Translations under genes and position numbers: made by a program
NCBI GenBank assembly: GCA_017311185.1
Contig: JAESUZ010004534.1
Span: forward strand, 2,046,001 to 2,110,000
Source: Proteles cristata cristata
Taxonomy: Eukaryota > Chordata > Mammalia > Carnivora > Hyaenidae
Direction of reading: 5' to 3'
Length of the DNA: 64,000 bases
Shown here: piece by piece, positions 32,780 through 44,593 of the stretch
Position numbering within the stretch: the first letter of the stretch is position 1
Layout: every line of letters starts with the position of its first letter
The notes under the pieces: generated by a model
The model's database searches: none
What the model was told of the DNA's origin: nothing
Seen by the model: only the letters and a program-made list of their open reading frames with translations

Positions 32780-34370
32780 CCCAAAGCTTTTTTTATTAAG
32801 AAAAATTGATCCAATATCATTAATTAGGAGGGAAGGTGGCCGTTTATGGTTTCGATGTATGAGATCCATCTTCTTTACTCAGTTTGTAGATTGCAGTTGG
32901 GTTTTTATACTCAGTTTAGTTGATAGTTTGATGAAACTGCTGTTTTATCAAGTGAATCCTTTGTGTGGGGTCTTCATTCTAGTCATGAACAAAGTCTGTC
33001 AAATTTCTAATCTTCCCTTAGCTGGAGTAAATACGCTAGTGCTTATTCAACTCCAAGTCTCCCTCTGAGAATTGTTTTCTCTCACATTTCAACCCCTTTC
33101 TGACCTAGAAGATGGGAATGCTGTGAAAAGAGAATAAATGAATTACTTAATTTCGCAGAGCAAAAATCTATGCATGTAGTTCCTAAGGAAATAAAAGATG
33201 TTTTCCCCACAAGTTGAGATTCTCAGAAATACCCTTGTCCTCAGAAATGTTTTTAAATAGAAATATAAGATATTTTAGTTTTTGGAAAATAGTTTAATGC
33301 TAATCAGGCTTTCTCCAACAACATGGTATATAAGACAAGCCTGTTAAACTAATTTATTTTCAACGTTACCAACTTAATCTCTTTTAAATTGATTTTATGT
33401 TCAGGAGGATGAGGAATATCAAGTGCTTACTTGGACCTTTTCACTGTGCTTATTCTTATTTCTTCTTATCATGGCAGAGAAGTTGAAAAAAAATTTCCCT
33501 TTTCTTAGAAAAGAATGGTGAATTCAGTTCCTTGACCTGTTGCTAATATAAATCTAAAAATTTTTAGGCTTAGTCACATTTATAGCTTATCCCTTTTTGG
33601 AATATTGAATGTTTTATCTTTTCTCCTATTAATTATTATTTTTATTGTTTCCAGTTTGAGGCTATTAAGAAAAAAAGGCTTACCAGGCAAAGTTTTAGAA
33701 TTTCTGTGTACATTTTCTTAATTCCTTCTTTTTGGTCCTTTATTCAATTTTGGCTGTGGAATTGGGGATTTCACCATTTATTATGCCACATCAAGAGATA
33801 TATCAGACAAATAAATTAAAGGGCATTTAAATGGCCTATATTCTTTAAATTTTCAGTGTTATAAAATATAAAAATTGAGAAATTATTCCAAATTAAAGGA
33901 AATTCAAGAGATAAGTTTTCAAAATGCATTGAGTGATTCTAGACTAGATCCTTTACTAGAGGGACAAATCTTGTTTAAAAATATTATTGAAACATTTGAT
34001 ACAATTGAGTCCCCAAGTAAGAGTTACATCACTAACTTTTCAGAGTTTTAATAAGACTGAATCTTGGCTGCAATTTTTTAAAAAAGTGAAAGAACCCACA
34101 CACCCTCCCTTTCCCACACTTGTTACCACCCACTCAGTAAGTCTTTACTGATGGCAACTATAATCTCTCTATAGTCTTCTAATGTTCCCATTTTGAAGGA
34201 AAATATTTTTATGTAATGACCTTGTCCATAGACAGGGACTGATACTAATTCTGCTCTTGTCTCCATTCTTTGTGGTCTTCAATTATAAAAACTGGTGGAG
34301 TTAAAATAATAATAATTATATGCTCTATGTAGTATAAATATTGGGGAAATGAAAGACAAAAAGAAACATC
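32780..34370. other. AT-rich stretch, nothing recognised
   Basis: The 102-codon frame at 32760-33068 partly overlaps the L1M edge and has no recognised motif. The rest is unassigned. Confidence 0.4.
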
Positions 34371-34374
34371 TCAC

Positions 34375-34575
34375 ATTTATTAAGAGGCAGATGGTTACAT
34401 AAACTTTATCATATTATCTTATTTGATCCTCAACCTTAAGCCCATGAGAGAAGTATGAATAGTTATCCACTATGTTCATGAGGAAATTGAGATTTAGAAA
34501 GATTATACAACTTGCATAAAGTTACACAGCTAGTGATTTGGGAAAGCACAGTTTGAACTCATGTCTTCTCATTGT
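34375..34575 (-). mobile_element. MIR SINE relic
   Basis: ACATTTATTAAGAGGCAGATG, CTTATTTGATCCTCAACC, CATGAGGAAATTGAGATTTAGAAAGATTA and GTTACACAGCTAGTGATTTGG, then GTTTGAACTCATGTCT, are the reverse-complement MIR order, including the conserved CORE. Confidence 0.82.
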
Positions 34576-34579
34576 GAGT

Positions 34580-36056
34580 CCTTGCAAAAGACAACTCCCA
34601 GCTTCAGATCTGGATAACTGAGTGGAATGTGATGATAATAGCAAAATGTAAGACAACAGTAGTAAGAACATTTTTTAAGAAAGATATTCTTGAGTTTTAT
34701 TTAGTTTCCAGGTTAATAATTGAATTAACTCATTCATTTTCATTCTTTGACACTATAATAGAATTTGTTTAAAGCTGAGCAGCTTTAATTATCATCCATG
34801 ATTTATCATATAGCTCTAACCATAATAGTTCCTTATAGTTCATCACATTGTATCTGCCATTGTTCTTAGAACAATGCCTTCCACAAAATGGTAATCAATA
34901 AATGCTGATTGAAGTTATTGGATTTATCTCTAAAAACAGATTTATAACATTAAATATAACAAATATAAGACTGCAATAACATAGTTTTACATTAAAGTTT
35001 CAGAATGCAATGTTTGTATAGACTGAGTTATAGGCAAATTTCCTATTTAAATTTTGCAAGAAAGTTACAAATGAAGGTGGGAGTAAGGGGGTTTCTAAAT
35101 TCGTAATATGTCTATTAAGTAAAGTTTGCAGGTGTCTCACTGGCATGAGTCTGTTTTGGAACCACAGCAAATGTAATTAGCAAGAGGGATTTCAGACATC
35201 CAAATGTCAAGGGGTTGAGTATAAGATCCATAAGCAGCTGCGTGAAGGAGAGAATAATCAAAGGTGAGAAAATGAGAGAGTATACGCAAAGCTTCGGTCC
35301 CATGTCCGATTGTATGATTGATAATGTTAAAGAAGTATAAAGATATTTTTAGATATAATCATCATAATATAATCAAAGTGATTGAGCTGATATCATTCAG
35401 CAACCTATGGGCAGAGGTCTCCTTTGTCACAGGCTGTCTTTTTACTGTAAATGGCCTCTGACCCAACAGAATAATTAGCTTCCATTCTGTTAAGCTGTTA
35501 GAAAGTACAAGCACATACTACTGAGAATATAGAGAATTTTCCCAACCCAATAACAATGTCTTAGGAGCAAGACCTTCTTTTAGCAGCTGTTGTAAAGATA
35601 ATAAAGGCATCTCATGACAATATCCATTTTTCTTTCCTGCTTAGTTTAAGTTTTATGTTCTTATAAAGTGTAACTGGTAGAGAATTTACTATTTTGAAAA
35701 CTACTATATCATTCTAAAAGCAATAGAGGATTGTGTAAATATGTGATGTAAAACATAAAAGTGGAAAGAAAAACATTAGTAACACATATGGTAGCCATGA
35801 AGTCTCTTCATAAATAAATATTTTGACAGTTGGGTATTTTACAGGCTGAATAAACATACAGATGAGACTATTGACAACCAGTCTGTTTATAAGTTCCTGA
35901 GCATCACAAATTATGAAGTGTTGCTTTATTTGTTTAACTAATTACTATATTTCTTTATCTGATAAAGGCTAGTAATACATAAAGATTTCTCAACTAAAAA
36001 TCAGGGTTTTCAAGATGCCTTTGAGCACCATCCTTCCATATCAAATTCTATTGAAT
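34580..36056. other. Intergenic stretch with a possible L2 or MIR end
   Basis: At about 34830-34915, GTTCTTAGAACAATGCCTTCCAC followed by GGTAATCAATAAATGCTGATTGAA resembles an L2 or MIR 3' end on the plus strand. The rest is unassigned. Confidence 0.4.
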
Positions 36057-36070
36057 ATCTAAGTACTTTT
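36057..36070. repeat. TSD (left) of the older L1 in a nested pair
   Basis: ATCTAAGTACTTTT here and ATCTAAATACTTTC at 37614-37627 agree at 12 of 14 positions and enclose both L1 pieces. Confidence 0.65.
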
Positions 36071-36087
36071 AAAAAAAGTTTTTCTGA

Positions 36088-36837
36088 AGGCCAACAGACA
36101 CTACACCAAATCAAAACTACACTGAGATACCACCTCACGCCAGTCAGAGTGGCTAAATGAGCAAATCAGAGGATTCTAGATGCTGGCGAGGATGTGGAGA
36201 AACGGCCACCCTCCTACACTGTTAGTGGGAATGTAACCTGGTGCAGCCCCTCAGGAAAACAGTGTGGAGGTTCCTCAGGAAACTAACAACAGAACTCCCC
36301 TATGACCCAGCAATAGCACTGCTAGGAATTTACCCAAGGCATACAGAAATGCTGAGGCATAGGAGCACATGTACCCCAATGTTCATAGCAGCACTCTCCA
36401 CAATAGCTAAAACATGGAAAGAGCCTAAGTGTCCATCAACAGATGAATGGATCAAGAAGATGTGGTTTATCTATACCATGGAATACTACATGGCAACGAG
36501 AAACAATGAAATCTGGCCATGTGTAGCAACATGGATGGACCTTGAGGGTGTTATGCTGAGCGAAATAAGTCAGGCAGAGAAGGACAAATATCATATGTTT
36601 GCACGTATAGGAGGATTAGGAGGAACTTGACGGAGGAACAAGGGGGAGAAGAAGGGCGGAAATGGTGGGGGAAAGGGAGAGAGGCAAACCATGAGAGACT
36701 CTTGAATGCTGACAAAAACTGAGGACTGATGGATGTGGGGGGGAGGAGGGATGGGCATGGAGGAGGGCACTTGTGGGGATGAGCACTGGGTATTATGTGG
36801 AAACTAATCTGACAATAAACTATTTGTAAAAAAATTT
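36088..36837 (+). mobile_element. Young L1 3' end, about 0.75 kb
   Basis: Starts with GGCCAACAGACACTACACC in the distal part of ORF2 and ends with GACAATAAACTATTTGTAAAA plus an A run. A small internal deletion follows GACAC near 36101 (about 30 bp that sister copies have). The ORF2 end is open at 36241-36630. Confidence 0.93.
36241..36630 (+). pseudogene. L1 ORF2 C-terminal fragment
   Basis: This 129-residue frame ends the L1 ORF2 protein: [40 protein letters not shown] and the terminal MLSEISQAEKDKYHMF. It lacks the endonuclease and RT, so it has no catalytic potential. It shows the Trp codon (TGG) at the place where the 3.5-8.1 kb copy has a stop. Confidence 0.9.
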
Positions 36838-37613
36838 TTTTTTCTTTTAATTCCAGTTATTTAACATACAATGTAATATAAGTTTCAGCATACAATACAG
36901 TGATTCAACAGTTCCATATAACACCCAGTACTCCTCACAAGTAGACTCCTTAATCCATATCACGTATTTAACCAATCCTCCCACCGACCTCCCCTCTGAT
37001 AACCATGAGATTGTTCTATACTTAAGAGTCTCTTTCTTAGTTTGCCTCTCTTTTCCCCCCATTTACTTGTTTCTTTTGTGTCTTAAATTCTACATATGAG
37101 TGGAATCATATGGTATTTGTCTTTCTCTGACTTCCTTATCTTGCTTAGTCTAATACTGTCTAGCTCCATGATGTACATATATATCACCTCTTTTCTTTTT
37201 TTTAATCTTTTTAAATGTTTATTCATTTTTGAGAGACAGAGACAGAGTGTGAGTGGGGGAGGAGCAGGGAGAGAGGAAGACACAGAATCCGAAGCAGGCT
37301 CCAGGCTCTGAACTGTCAGCACAGAGCCCGACGCAGGGCTTGAACTCACTGGCTGAACTGCGAGGTCATGACCTGAGACGAAGTCGGATGGTTAACCGAC
37401 AGAGCTACCCAGGTGCCCTGATATCACCTCTTTGTTATCCATTTATCAGCCAGAGGACACTGGTATTGTTTCCATAATTTGGCTAATGTTGATAAAGCTG
37501 TTGTAAACATTAGGGTGCGTGTATCCCTTTGAACTAGCACTTTCATATTCTTTGGGTAAATACCTAGTAGCACAAGTGATGGGCCATCAGGTAGCTCTAT
37601 TTTTAACTTTTTG
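36838..37613 (-). mobile_element. Older L1 3' end, inverted relative to its neighbour
   Basis: The plus strand reads T-rich tail, CAGTTATTTAACATACAATG, AACACCCAGTACTCCTCACAAG, ATGGTATTTGTCTTTCTCTGAC and, after a SINE, TTGGGTAAATACCTAGTAGC, i.e. a reverse-complement L1 3' UTR and ORF2 end. Diverged. The SINE at 37194-37420 lies within. Confidence 0.88.
37194..37420 (-). mobile_element. CAN-SINE inserted in the older L1
   Basis: AATGTTTATTCATTTTTGAGAG tail, CTGTCAGCACAGAGCCCGACG, head CTACCCAGGTGCCC. TSD ATATCACCTCTTT at 37181-37193 and 37421-37433, perfect over 13 bp. Confidence 0.95.
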
Positions 37614-37627
37614 ATCTAAATACTTTC

Positions 37628-40600
37628 TTTAATAAATGCAGAAGAGGCTTTTTTGGCTAAATCAGTGGTCTTAAGTATGCCACCTATATTTTAGAAATAA
37701 TTGGGTTTTTTTTTTTTTTTTTTGGACTGATTTCTTGGTACAATGGTAGAATTTAGTAGTCATGGTGATAATATGCCATGGCATCATAGCCCACAAAGCC
37801 TAAAATATGTGCTACCAGTATCTTACAGAAAAAGTTTGCTAATGTTAGGGCTAAATGAGTGGAAGAAACAAATTATCTGGTACTGTTTGCTGCTCTCAGT
37901 TGTGAATAGATAACTACCACCTACACATACAAACATATAGGCACACTTTCATTTTACTGCAAAAGAAGCAAGTATCAAATAAGAGCAGAGAGTAACTGAA
38001 GTCCCTTCTGGTTATACTGATATTTCTAGAGTCAATATTGCATAAAATACAATTGTTTGTTTTGTTTTATATACTGTTTTAAAATTTATTTCTTCCACAT
38101 AATTTAATTTTATTATAGAAGCCTTATAAAATAGATACTTAGGTATTATTATACTTTCTTTCCATGTGAAGAAATTAGAGTTCTGATTTAGCACTTCATT
38201 AACTACTCAGCAAAAAAATGTATGAAAATCTCATCCCCAATTTCAAACTTCTATTTCTCAGTCCTCTTTTGTCAGAGAAGTTGTTCTTCCATGAAACACA
38301 GAAAATGCATTTTCTAACTTTTCGTATCATATGACTCAGTTTTGGTCAATGTATTGTGGATGAAAGTGATGTGAGAACTATACAGACCTTGTCCTTAAAA
38401 GCATGTCATGCTACCTGCCAATTTCTTCTTCTCTTGCTCTCCTAGAAAGCAGAGCTGAATGATGAAATAGGTTTCCACCTTTCAAACTTGAACTGGATTT
38501 TGCGAGAATGGGAAATAAATCTTGTTTGGTAAAAGATTCAAGATTTGGCGAATATCTATTACTATCTTATAGCCTAATCCATTCTTCTTAATTCTTAAAT
38601 TAGTAATACATAATCTGTTCTTATTAATACATTAATTCTCCACTGGAACGCCTTAGTCACCTTGAACACATTATATTCAAAATCATATTCATTTTCCTTT
38701 ATCTCTACCTTCCACCCACCCCAAAAGTATTTTTGATTGAGCACCATTTCTGTAGGTTGATATCATCTCAAAGACAGAAAACGTAGGGTCTTTCTTGATT
38801 CTTCTCTTTCTCCTGACTGTTAAATCCATCTTTGCCAGACTCTTAAATTTATCACTTATCTATGTGATTTTGCCCATTTTACTTACCCTACCAGTTTTCT
38901 GATATGAAAATTATACGATCTCATATTGAGAATTTTGTTCTTCTTTTTAATGTCTTTTAAAGCTTTAAAAAAAATTGTCATGTCCTCTAGAAATATGTTT
39001 ATATAGTTTGCTACCTGGGTTTGACGAAAGGATGATATTTGCTATAGTTTTTGAGTAGATATTCTTTATCAAAATGAATTTTTTTCTAGTATAAATTGAC
39101 TGTAACTTTTATATAATAAATGAGTCTATTGTCCTTTTATTGAATTCCTAATAATGCTTCAGGTGTCACTTTGTGTTACTTTCTTTGTTCAAACATTTAT
39201 GTAAGTATTCTTCTCCTTTGGGTTTACATAGTACTTTTTGCACATATTATCACATTGTATTGTCATTCTTTAATTTTCTGTCTTATTTAAAAGCCTGTGA
39301 ATTTTGGTGAAGATTTGTTTTTCTTGTCTTTGTGTATTGGTACTGAAAAACAGTGCCAAACATAGAACTATCTTCAGTATATGTGCAATGAATTCATTTT
39401 TTTCCTGTACCTGCTGATTATATGGCATATTAAAATAAAACCTTATGGATCAGGAAAATGGGATTGAGTTCTGACTCTACAGGCCATGTTTTGAGGAGAA
39501 CTAAATCTGATGGTTTATTAGGATACCCATCACAGCTTTTTGGTGAGTAGGGGATTACTCTGTTATCCTTAGCTTGGGTCTTGACCTATTCTGTGTTAAA
39601 TATTAAGGTTCTTGGTAATTCAATCACAAAGCTAACATCTTACCCAGGGTGTTTATTCCAAGCCAGTTTAACTGAAGTCCTACCCTGATTCCTTTTTTAC
39701 TCTCAATTTCTTTTCTGAGTCTGCATCCGTGCTCTGGTGTTTGATGACCAGCTGTATTAACTGTATCTTGACAACCAGGGATTGGGCCATAATGATAAAC
39801 TCCCTATTAAAAATGTGTGTTTCTGATGCTGAGTTACTATCCATTCGTTAAGACTCAAGTTGGTGACCAGTGGACATTAACATGGTTGGGCAAAAGGGGG
39901 TCCAGAATTATGAATCAAAATCACAATTTTGCCAGTTAGTCCTAGACACAGTTTACTTTTTTCATGTTTCTAGCCTATCATTAATTTTCAATGTGATCTG
40001 TGGCTTTATAGCTTGTTTATAGGGCAGGGAATGAAATTCTAACAATGAGGTTTTAGAAAAAATCTGCTTTTCTTACAACAAATATCAAAAAGAGAGGAAA
40101 GACTCAAGTAAGTATTTTATTCTCAGAGCAACTAAGATGCACACCTAGGATTTAATCATGGAGGGAAGATCAAGAACTCATGTATGAAAACTAGAGTATT
40201 AGGTGGGGGGTTTGATCTTCAGAAACCGTGCAGTTAATCACTGGAGTACCATTCTGGCTACTAGGATGAGGCATCTACAAAGAACCTCCTGATGATACCA
40301 GCACTAAATGAAATGCCCTCTAAATCAGTGATAAAAAGAGCTTCCCCTGATGTTTGAAACCCAAGACTAGAGTGAAAACCCAGTGAAGATCTCTTTTGAT
40401 CTGAAAAGCTATTAGGGACTAATTATTGTTAGAGAAGATTCTCTGTAAGCAATATATAGTCACAGATATATCTGAAAAGAATGGAGAAGTAGATTAAGCT
40501 GTCATTATCATGAACTGCTATTAGAGAATGCCCTGTCTATTAATATATTGCCTGTCTTATGCCGAAGGTTAGTGAGAAGTTATGCAATGTAAAATACATA

Positions 40601-40758
40601 TAAAAATTATCTTGGACACTATTAGCCAGGTGTCCAAAAGCATCAGTCACTCTGGAGAAGGATTTGTCATGTTGGCACCTACGCTTGATTGCTACTAAGA
40701 ACTATGCTTAACTGTGGGATTGTAGGGGTCCTATAAACTATATTAATATTTTATTCAT
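37628..40758. other. Long AT-rich stretch with a possible L2 trace
   Basis: Contains a T18 tract (37707-37724). At about 38640-38900 wording such as CTTTCTTGATTCTTCTCTTTCTCCTGACTG followed by AAATCCATCTTTGCCAGACTC could be a decayed L2 internal segment (+). No exon recognised. Confidence 0.4.
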
Positions 40759-40775
40759 TATTTATGTATTCTTTT

Positions 40776-40980
40776 TTTTTTTATTTCTAGGAAAGAGAGA
40801 GAGAGACAGCGTGAGCAGGGGGGGGTCAGAGAGAGAGGGAGGCACAGACTCTGAAACAGGCTCCAGGCTCTGAGCTGGCAGTCAGCACAGAGCCCGACGC
40901 GGGGCTCGAACCCACAAACCGCGAGATCATGACCTAAACGAAAGTCGGATGCTTAACTGACTAAGCCACCAAGGCGCCCC
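40776..40980 (-). mobile_element. CAN-SINE, young subfamily
   Basis: TTATTTCTAGGAAAGAGAGAG tail side, GCTGGCAGTCAGCACAGAG, GACCTAAACGAAAGTCGG and head CCAAGGCGCCCC. TSD TATTTATGTATTCTTTT at 40759-40775 and 40981-40997, perfect over 17 bp; recent. Confidence 0.97.
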
Positions 40981-40997
40981 TATTTATGTATTCTTTT

Positions 40998-41581
40998 AAC
41001 AAATTCTTCTTGAGCAATTATTCTGTTCCATATAGAAACAGAGCAAAGAGTAGGAAGAGGACTGAAGCATTTCTCTTGATCAAAGAAGGAATTTACAAAT
41101 CTGTGTAACAATACACCTAATGGTAATGAACATGAACAAGAAACATAGGGCAATTCCCAAACAAATGAGAGGAGGTACTTCAGGGTATACCCAGTTACTA
41201 AGGTAGTAAGAGTGCAGTACCTGTTACCTTGGTTCATTTGAAAGTAATTAAAGGCATGTTGAAAATGTGGAACTTCATTGAGATGGGAAGAAGGATTATT
41301 TAGGAAGATGAATTAGAACTCCAGGAAATCCCCACCCCCTACTTAAAGGTGCTAGCCTTCTACCCAGTGCAAGGGGTACCTAAGAGATCTGAGCCGTAAA
41401 AAGTTAGTGTTCCTGGGAAAAGAACATCATGAACACTGTGAAAACTCTCCTTTGTTCTAATTAGGTTAGCTAGATGAGACTATTGTCCAAAAATAATCCC
41501 TCCTCTTTTTTAATAAAGAGAAAAATAAAATTCCAGAGGTAGGTGAGAAGACAAGAAAAATAAAAATATGAATTAATTTTA
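40998..41581. other. Intergenic stretch, nothing recognised
   Basis: No repeat family or exon recognised; the 85-codon minus frame at 40980-41237 lacks a motif. Confidence 0.45.
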
Positions 41582-41595
41582 AAAAGTACATTCCT

Positions 41596-42003
41596 GGGGC
41601 ACCTGGGAGATACAGAATCCAATGACAGGCTCCAGAGTCTGAGCCAGCTGTCAGCACAGAGCCGGACATGGGGCTTGAACCCACAAACCGTGAGATCATG
41701 ACCTGAGACGAAGTTGGACACTTAACTGACTGAGCCACCCAGGCACCCCACTATTATTTTTTCCTTCCTATTATTTTTTTTAGTAGACTCTGCGCTCAGT
41801 CAGTTAAGCATCCGACTTCGGCTCAGGTCGTGATCTCATAGTTTGTGGGTTTGAGCACTGCGTTGGGCTCTGTGCTGAAAACTAGCTCAGAGTCTGGAGC
41901 CTGTTTTGGATTCTGTGTCTCCCTCTCTCTCTGATCCTCCCCTGATCATGCTGTCTCTCTCTTTCTGTCTCAAAAATAAATAAAACATTAAAAATTTTTT
42001 TAA
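41596..42003 (+). mobile_element. CAN-SINE with an internal foreign patch
   Basis: The first 12 bases are the head GGGGCACCTGGG (41596-41607). The sequence then leaves the SINE and rejoins it at GCTCAGTCAGTTAAGC (about 41794), continuing through B box and CT tract to CTCAAAAATAAATAAAACATT. TSD AAAAGTACATTCCT (41582-41595) and AAAACATCATTCCT (42004-42017) agree at 11 of 14 positions and abut the head exactly, so this is one SINE with a 186-bp insertion. Confidence 0.85.
41608..41793 (-). other. Inserted patch: inverted SINE body plus AT-rich piece
   Basis: 41608-41749 is a minus-strand CAN-SINE that starts abruptly at AGATACAGAATCC (its tail and GA tract are missing) and ends with the head CCACCCAGGCACCCC. 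Then come ACTATTATTTTTTCC and TTTTAGTAGACTCTGCGCTCAG, the latter like the old SINE at 53161-53180. No TSD flanks the patch; short homologies (GGGA on the left, CTCAG on the right) lie at the junctions. Confidence 0.8.
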
Positions 42004-42275
42004 AACATCATTCCTTCAAATGCAGGTCATTTTGTCCCTTGACAAATGATACACTGTAAAGGAAAATATGCAATGGATCCCTCATGTCATGCAGCTTCTT
42101 AATCTTGCTAAAACCTCTCATCTAATCAAATTCCTATAGTGTTAGGCAACAAGGAAATATTGCACATATGGGTCACATTTGAGCTTTGTCTTGAAAGATA
42201 AGCGAAACTTCCTATGGGAATAAGAGGACTCATAGAAATTTTAGGTTGGGGGAAGGATTTCATTAAGAGTTAAGA

Positions 42276-42531
42276 GTAAAAGGTCTCCTGGGTGGCTCAG
42301 TCAGTTAACCATCCAAATTTGGCTCAGGTCATGATCTCATGGTTTGTGAGTGTCAGCCCCACATCAGGATATGTGCTGATAGTATAGAGCCTTGAGCCTG
42401 CTTTGAGTTCTGTGTGTTCTTCTCTCTCTGCCCCTCCCCACATTAACTTAAAAATTAATAACATTTTTAATGTTTATTTATGTCTCTCTCTCTCTCAAAA
42501 ATAAATAAACATTAAAAAATTATTTTAGGTA
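42276..42531 (+). mobile_element. CAN-SINE with an inverted-repeat tail
   Basis: Head GGTCTCCTGGGTGGCTCAG, B box, CTGCCCCTCCCC, then an unusual tail with both a reverse (TTTTTAATGTTTATTTATG) and a forward (AAATAAATAAACATTAAAAA) copy of the 3' end. TSD AAGAGTTAAGA (42265-42275) and AAGAGTTGAGA (42532-42542). Confidence 0.9.
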
Positions 42532-42819
42532 AAGAGTTGAGATGTTGGATGAATGTTCCAGATGGCACTTAAAGTTAGGCTGGAGTCAAATAATGAAGGT
42601 CTCCATTTATCAGAAGTACAACATAGACCAGATAAGGAGCTTTAAAAATACATAGTTTTCCTGCTTTATCTCTGTATCCCATCCATCTTTCTAAGGTTCC
42701 AGTTGGAAAACCATTTGTTCTCTTCTTAGATACTCATTTTTCAAAAGTAAGTCCTAAATCTTTTAACTTGTCATTTTAGACCCTCTCTAATCAATTTCTA
42801 GAATTCTTCTTTAATTTTT

Positions 42820-43530
42820 TAAACTGATTACTTCATTTCCTTTCTTGAAAACTTGTAGCGGTTTTTCATTTTATGTAGATTAAAATCCAAAGTCCTTGAG
42901 GGGCAGCTGGGTGGCACAGTCTATTAAGCATCCAGCTCTTGATCTCAGCTCAGGTCATAATTTCATGGTCCATAGGATCAAGCCCTGCATTAGGAGGGCT
43001 TGATCCAGCACAGAGTCTATTTGGGATCTCTCTCTCCCTCTCTTTTTGCCCATTTCCTGCTCACTCTCTATCTCCCAAAATAAAAAGTTCAAAAAAAAAA
43101 AAAAGATAAAAAAAAAATCAGAAGTCCTTGACATGACTTTGAAGATCTGACCTAATCTAACTTCTGTCTCAGACCCAATCTCACAACACATATGGTTCAG
43201 CTCCATCATCAGGCTCTGGAAAGCACGGAGTTGCTGCAGCAATGACTTTATACCAGCTGCTTTTCTCTGTTTGATACACCATTTCCTCAGATTTTTCACA
43301 GATCTGGTTCCATCTCTCATGAAGGCCTCAACACAAAATATTTCAATACTTTAGAAAAGTCTTCCCTGATCCTACAGTTGAGATATTCCTTCCTCCCAGC
43401 ACAGCTGATTAAATCACTGTATTTCTTTTTTCTTTTCTTATAGCTTCTCATTTTGTGAAATTATCTTTCCCATGCTTCTTTCGTGTTTACTTATTCTCTT
43501 TAGAAGGTAAGCGCCTTCATTTGTTAAATC
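42820..43530 (+). mobile_element. L2 LINE, interrupted by a SINE
   Basis: GTAGCGGTTTTTCATTTTATGTAG, AAAATCCAAAGTCCTTGA, then after the SINE CATGACTTTGAAGATCTGACC, and GAAAAGTCTTCCCTGATCC and TTTAGAAGGTAAGCGCCTTCATTTG, in L2 order. Confidence 0.72.
42900..43113 (+). mobile_element. CAN-SINE inserted in an L2
   Basis: Head GGGGCAGCTGGGTGGCACAG, a B-box region GTCCATAGGATCAAGCCC, and A-rich tail broken by GATAA. TSD AAAATCCAAAGTCCTTGA (42882-42899) and AAAATCAGAAGTCCTTGA (43114-43131), two mismatches in 18. Confidence 0.95.
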
Positions 43531-43702
43531 AATGAAAGAGTAAAGCATGAATCTTATCTCCTTTCATTGTTCATTCTGCTGTTCCTTGGGAATGAACACC
43601 AGAATGCAAGAAAAGCCTTGGCTATTGCTTTCTCTTTGCTTTTCCTTTATTGTACTCTTCCATTGTCTTCTCCTTCATTTTCTCTGTCTTCAAGAAAGTA
43701 AG

Positions 43703-43910
43703 CAGGGGCACCTGGGTGGCTCAGTCAGTTAAGCATCTGACTTCAGCTCCGGTCATGATTTCATGGTTCGTGGGTTTGAGGCCTGTGTCAGGTTCTGTGC
43801 TGACAGCTCAGAGCCTGGAACCTGCTTCAGATTCTGTGTCTTTGCCCCTCTCCTGTTCTCATGCTGTCTCTCTCCCTCTCTCAAATAAATAAACATTAAA
43901 AATTTTTTAA
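43703..43910 (+). mobile_element. CAN-SINE (felid type)
   Basis: Head GGGGCACCTGGGTGGCTCAG, CATGATTTCATGGTTCGTGG, GTGCTGACAGCTCAGAGCC and tail CAAATAAATAAACATT. The TSD is short or unclear (AAGAAA at 43692 and 43911). Confidence 0.95.
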
Positions 43911-43924
43911 AAGAAATTGTGATA

Positions 43925-44593
43925 TATGCTAACTTAATATATTTTATGTTTTAACTCCCACAAAAACTTAGTGTATTATATGTATATATATAGTGGATAC
44001 TTCCCTTACGTGTCTTCTACTGAATTAGCTGTTTTTTGTTAATCACTAATTTGAATTATCAACAAAAGGATGTTTTCTAGAGTATATGACGGATTATTGC
44101 CTACTTGCTCTCCTCTGCCTATGACAGGCACTGCTGAAAATGGTCTATGTTGATGTCTCTCCTTCAGGAACAGCTTTGCACCGTGTATCATAGGATGTCT
44201 GTGAAGAATTAGTAAAGTTCAACTTAAATATGATTCACAGCACATTGAGTCCAAGAGTAGAAGTGGGAGCCACACTGTGACCTCGAAGCAATATTTATTG
44301 ATCCAGCTAGGTTTTAATAACATCAATCAACATGCACTCTGACAGCTACTTGATATTTTTGGGCTATGGTGAGAATTTCACTGACAACTTTAGATTCTTT
44401 CTTCATCTGTCTCCTTGTCTTTTTTCCTCTCCCCAGTATCAAAATCCATTTATAGCTAGACCTGTAGACTCAGGGGCACTAGCCTCTTCATAAATATGGT
44501 AGAAAAAAAAGGAGGTTTTCAGGCTGTCTCTTGCTTGTTTCTTTTATCTTGCTAGGCATGATGATGCAAAACCAGCTTTCCTGCTCTTTGATC
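43925..44593. other. Intergenic stretch, nothing recognised
   Basis: Short AT alternation (43978-43992); no exon or repeat family recognised. Confidence 0.45.

Noticed and set aside
32760..33068. 102-codon frame considered as an exon
   Set aside because: It begins in the decayed L1M ORF1 antisense region and has no motif; no splice-site argument supports it.
36088..37613. A single L1 inverted by twin priming
   Set aside because: The two parts both contain the 3' UTR and tail and belong to visibly different subfamilies, so they cannot derive from one transcript.
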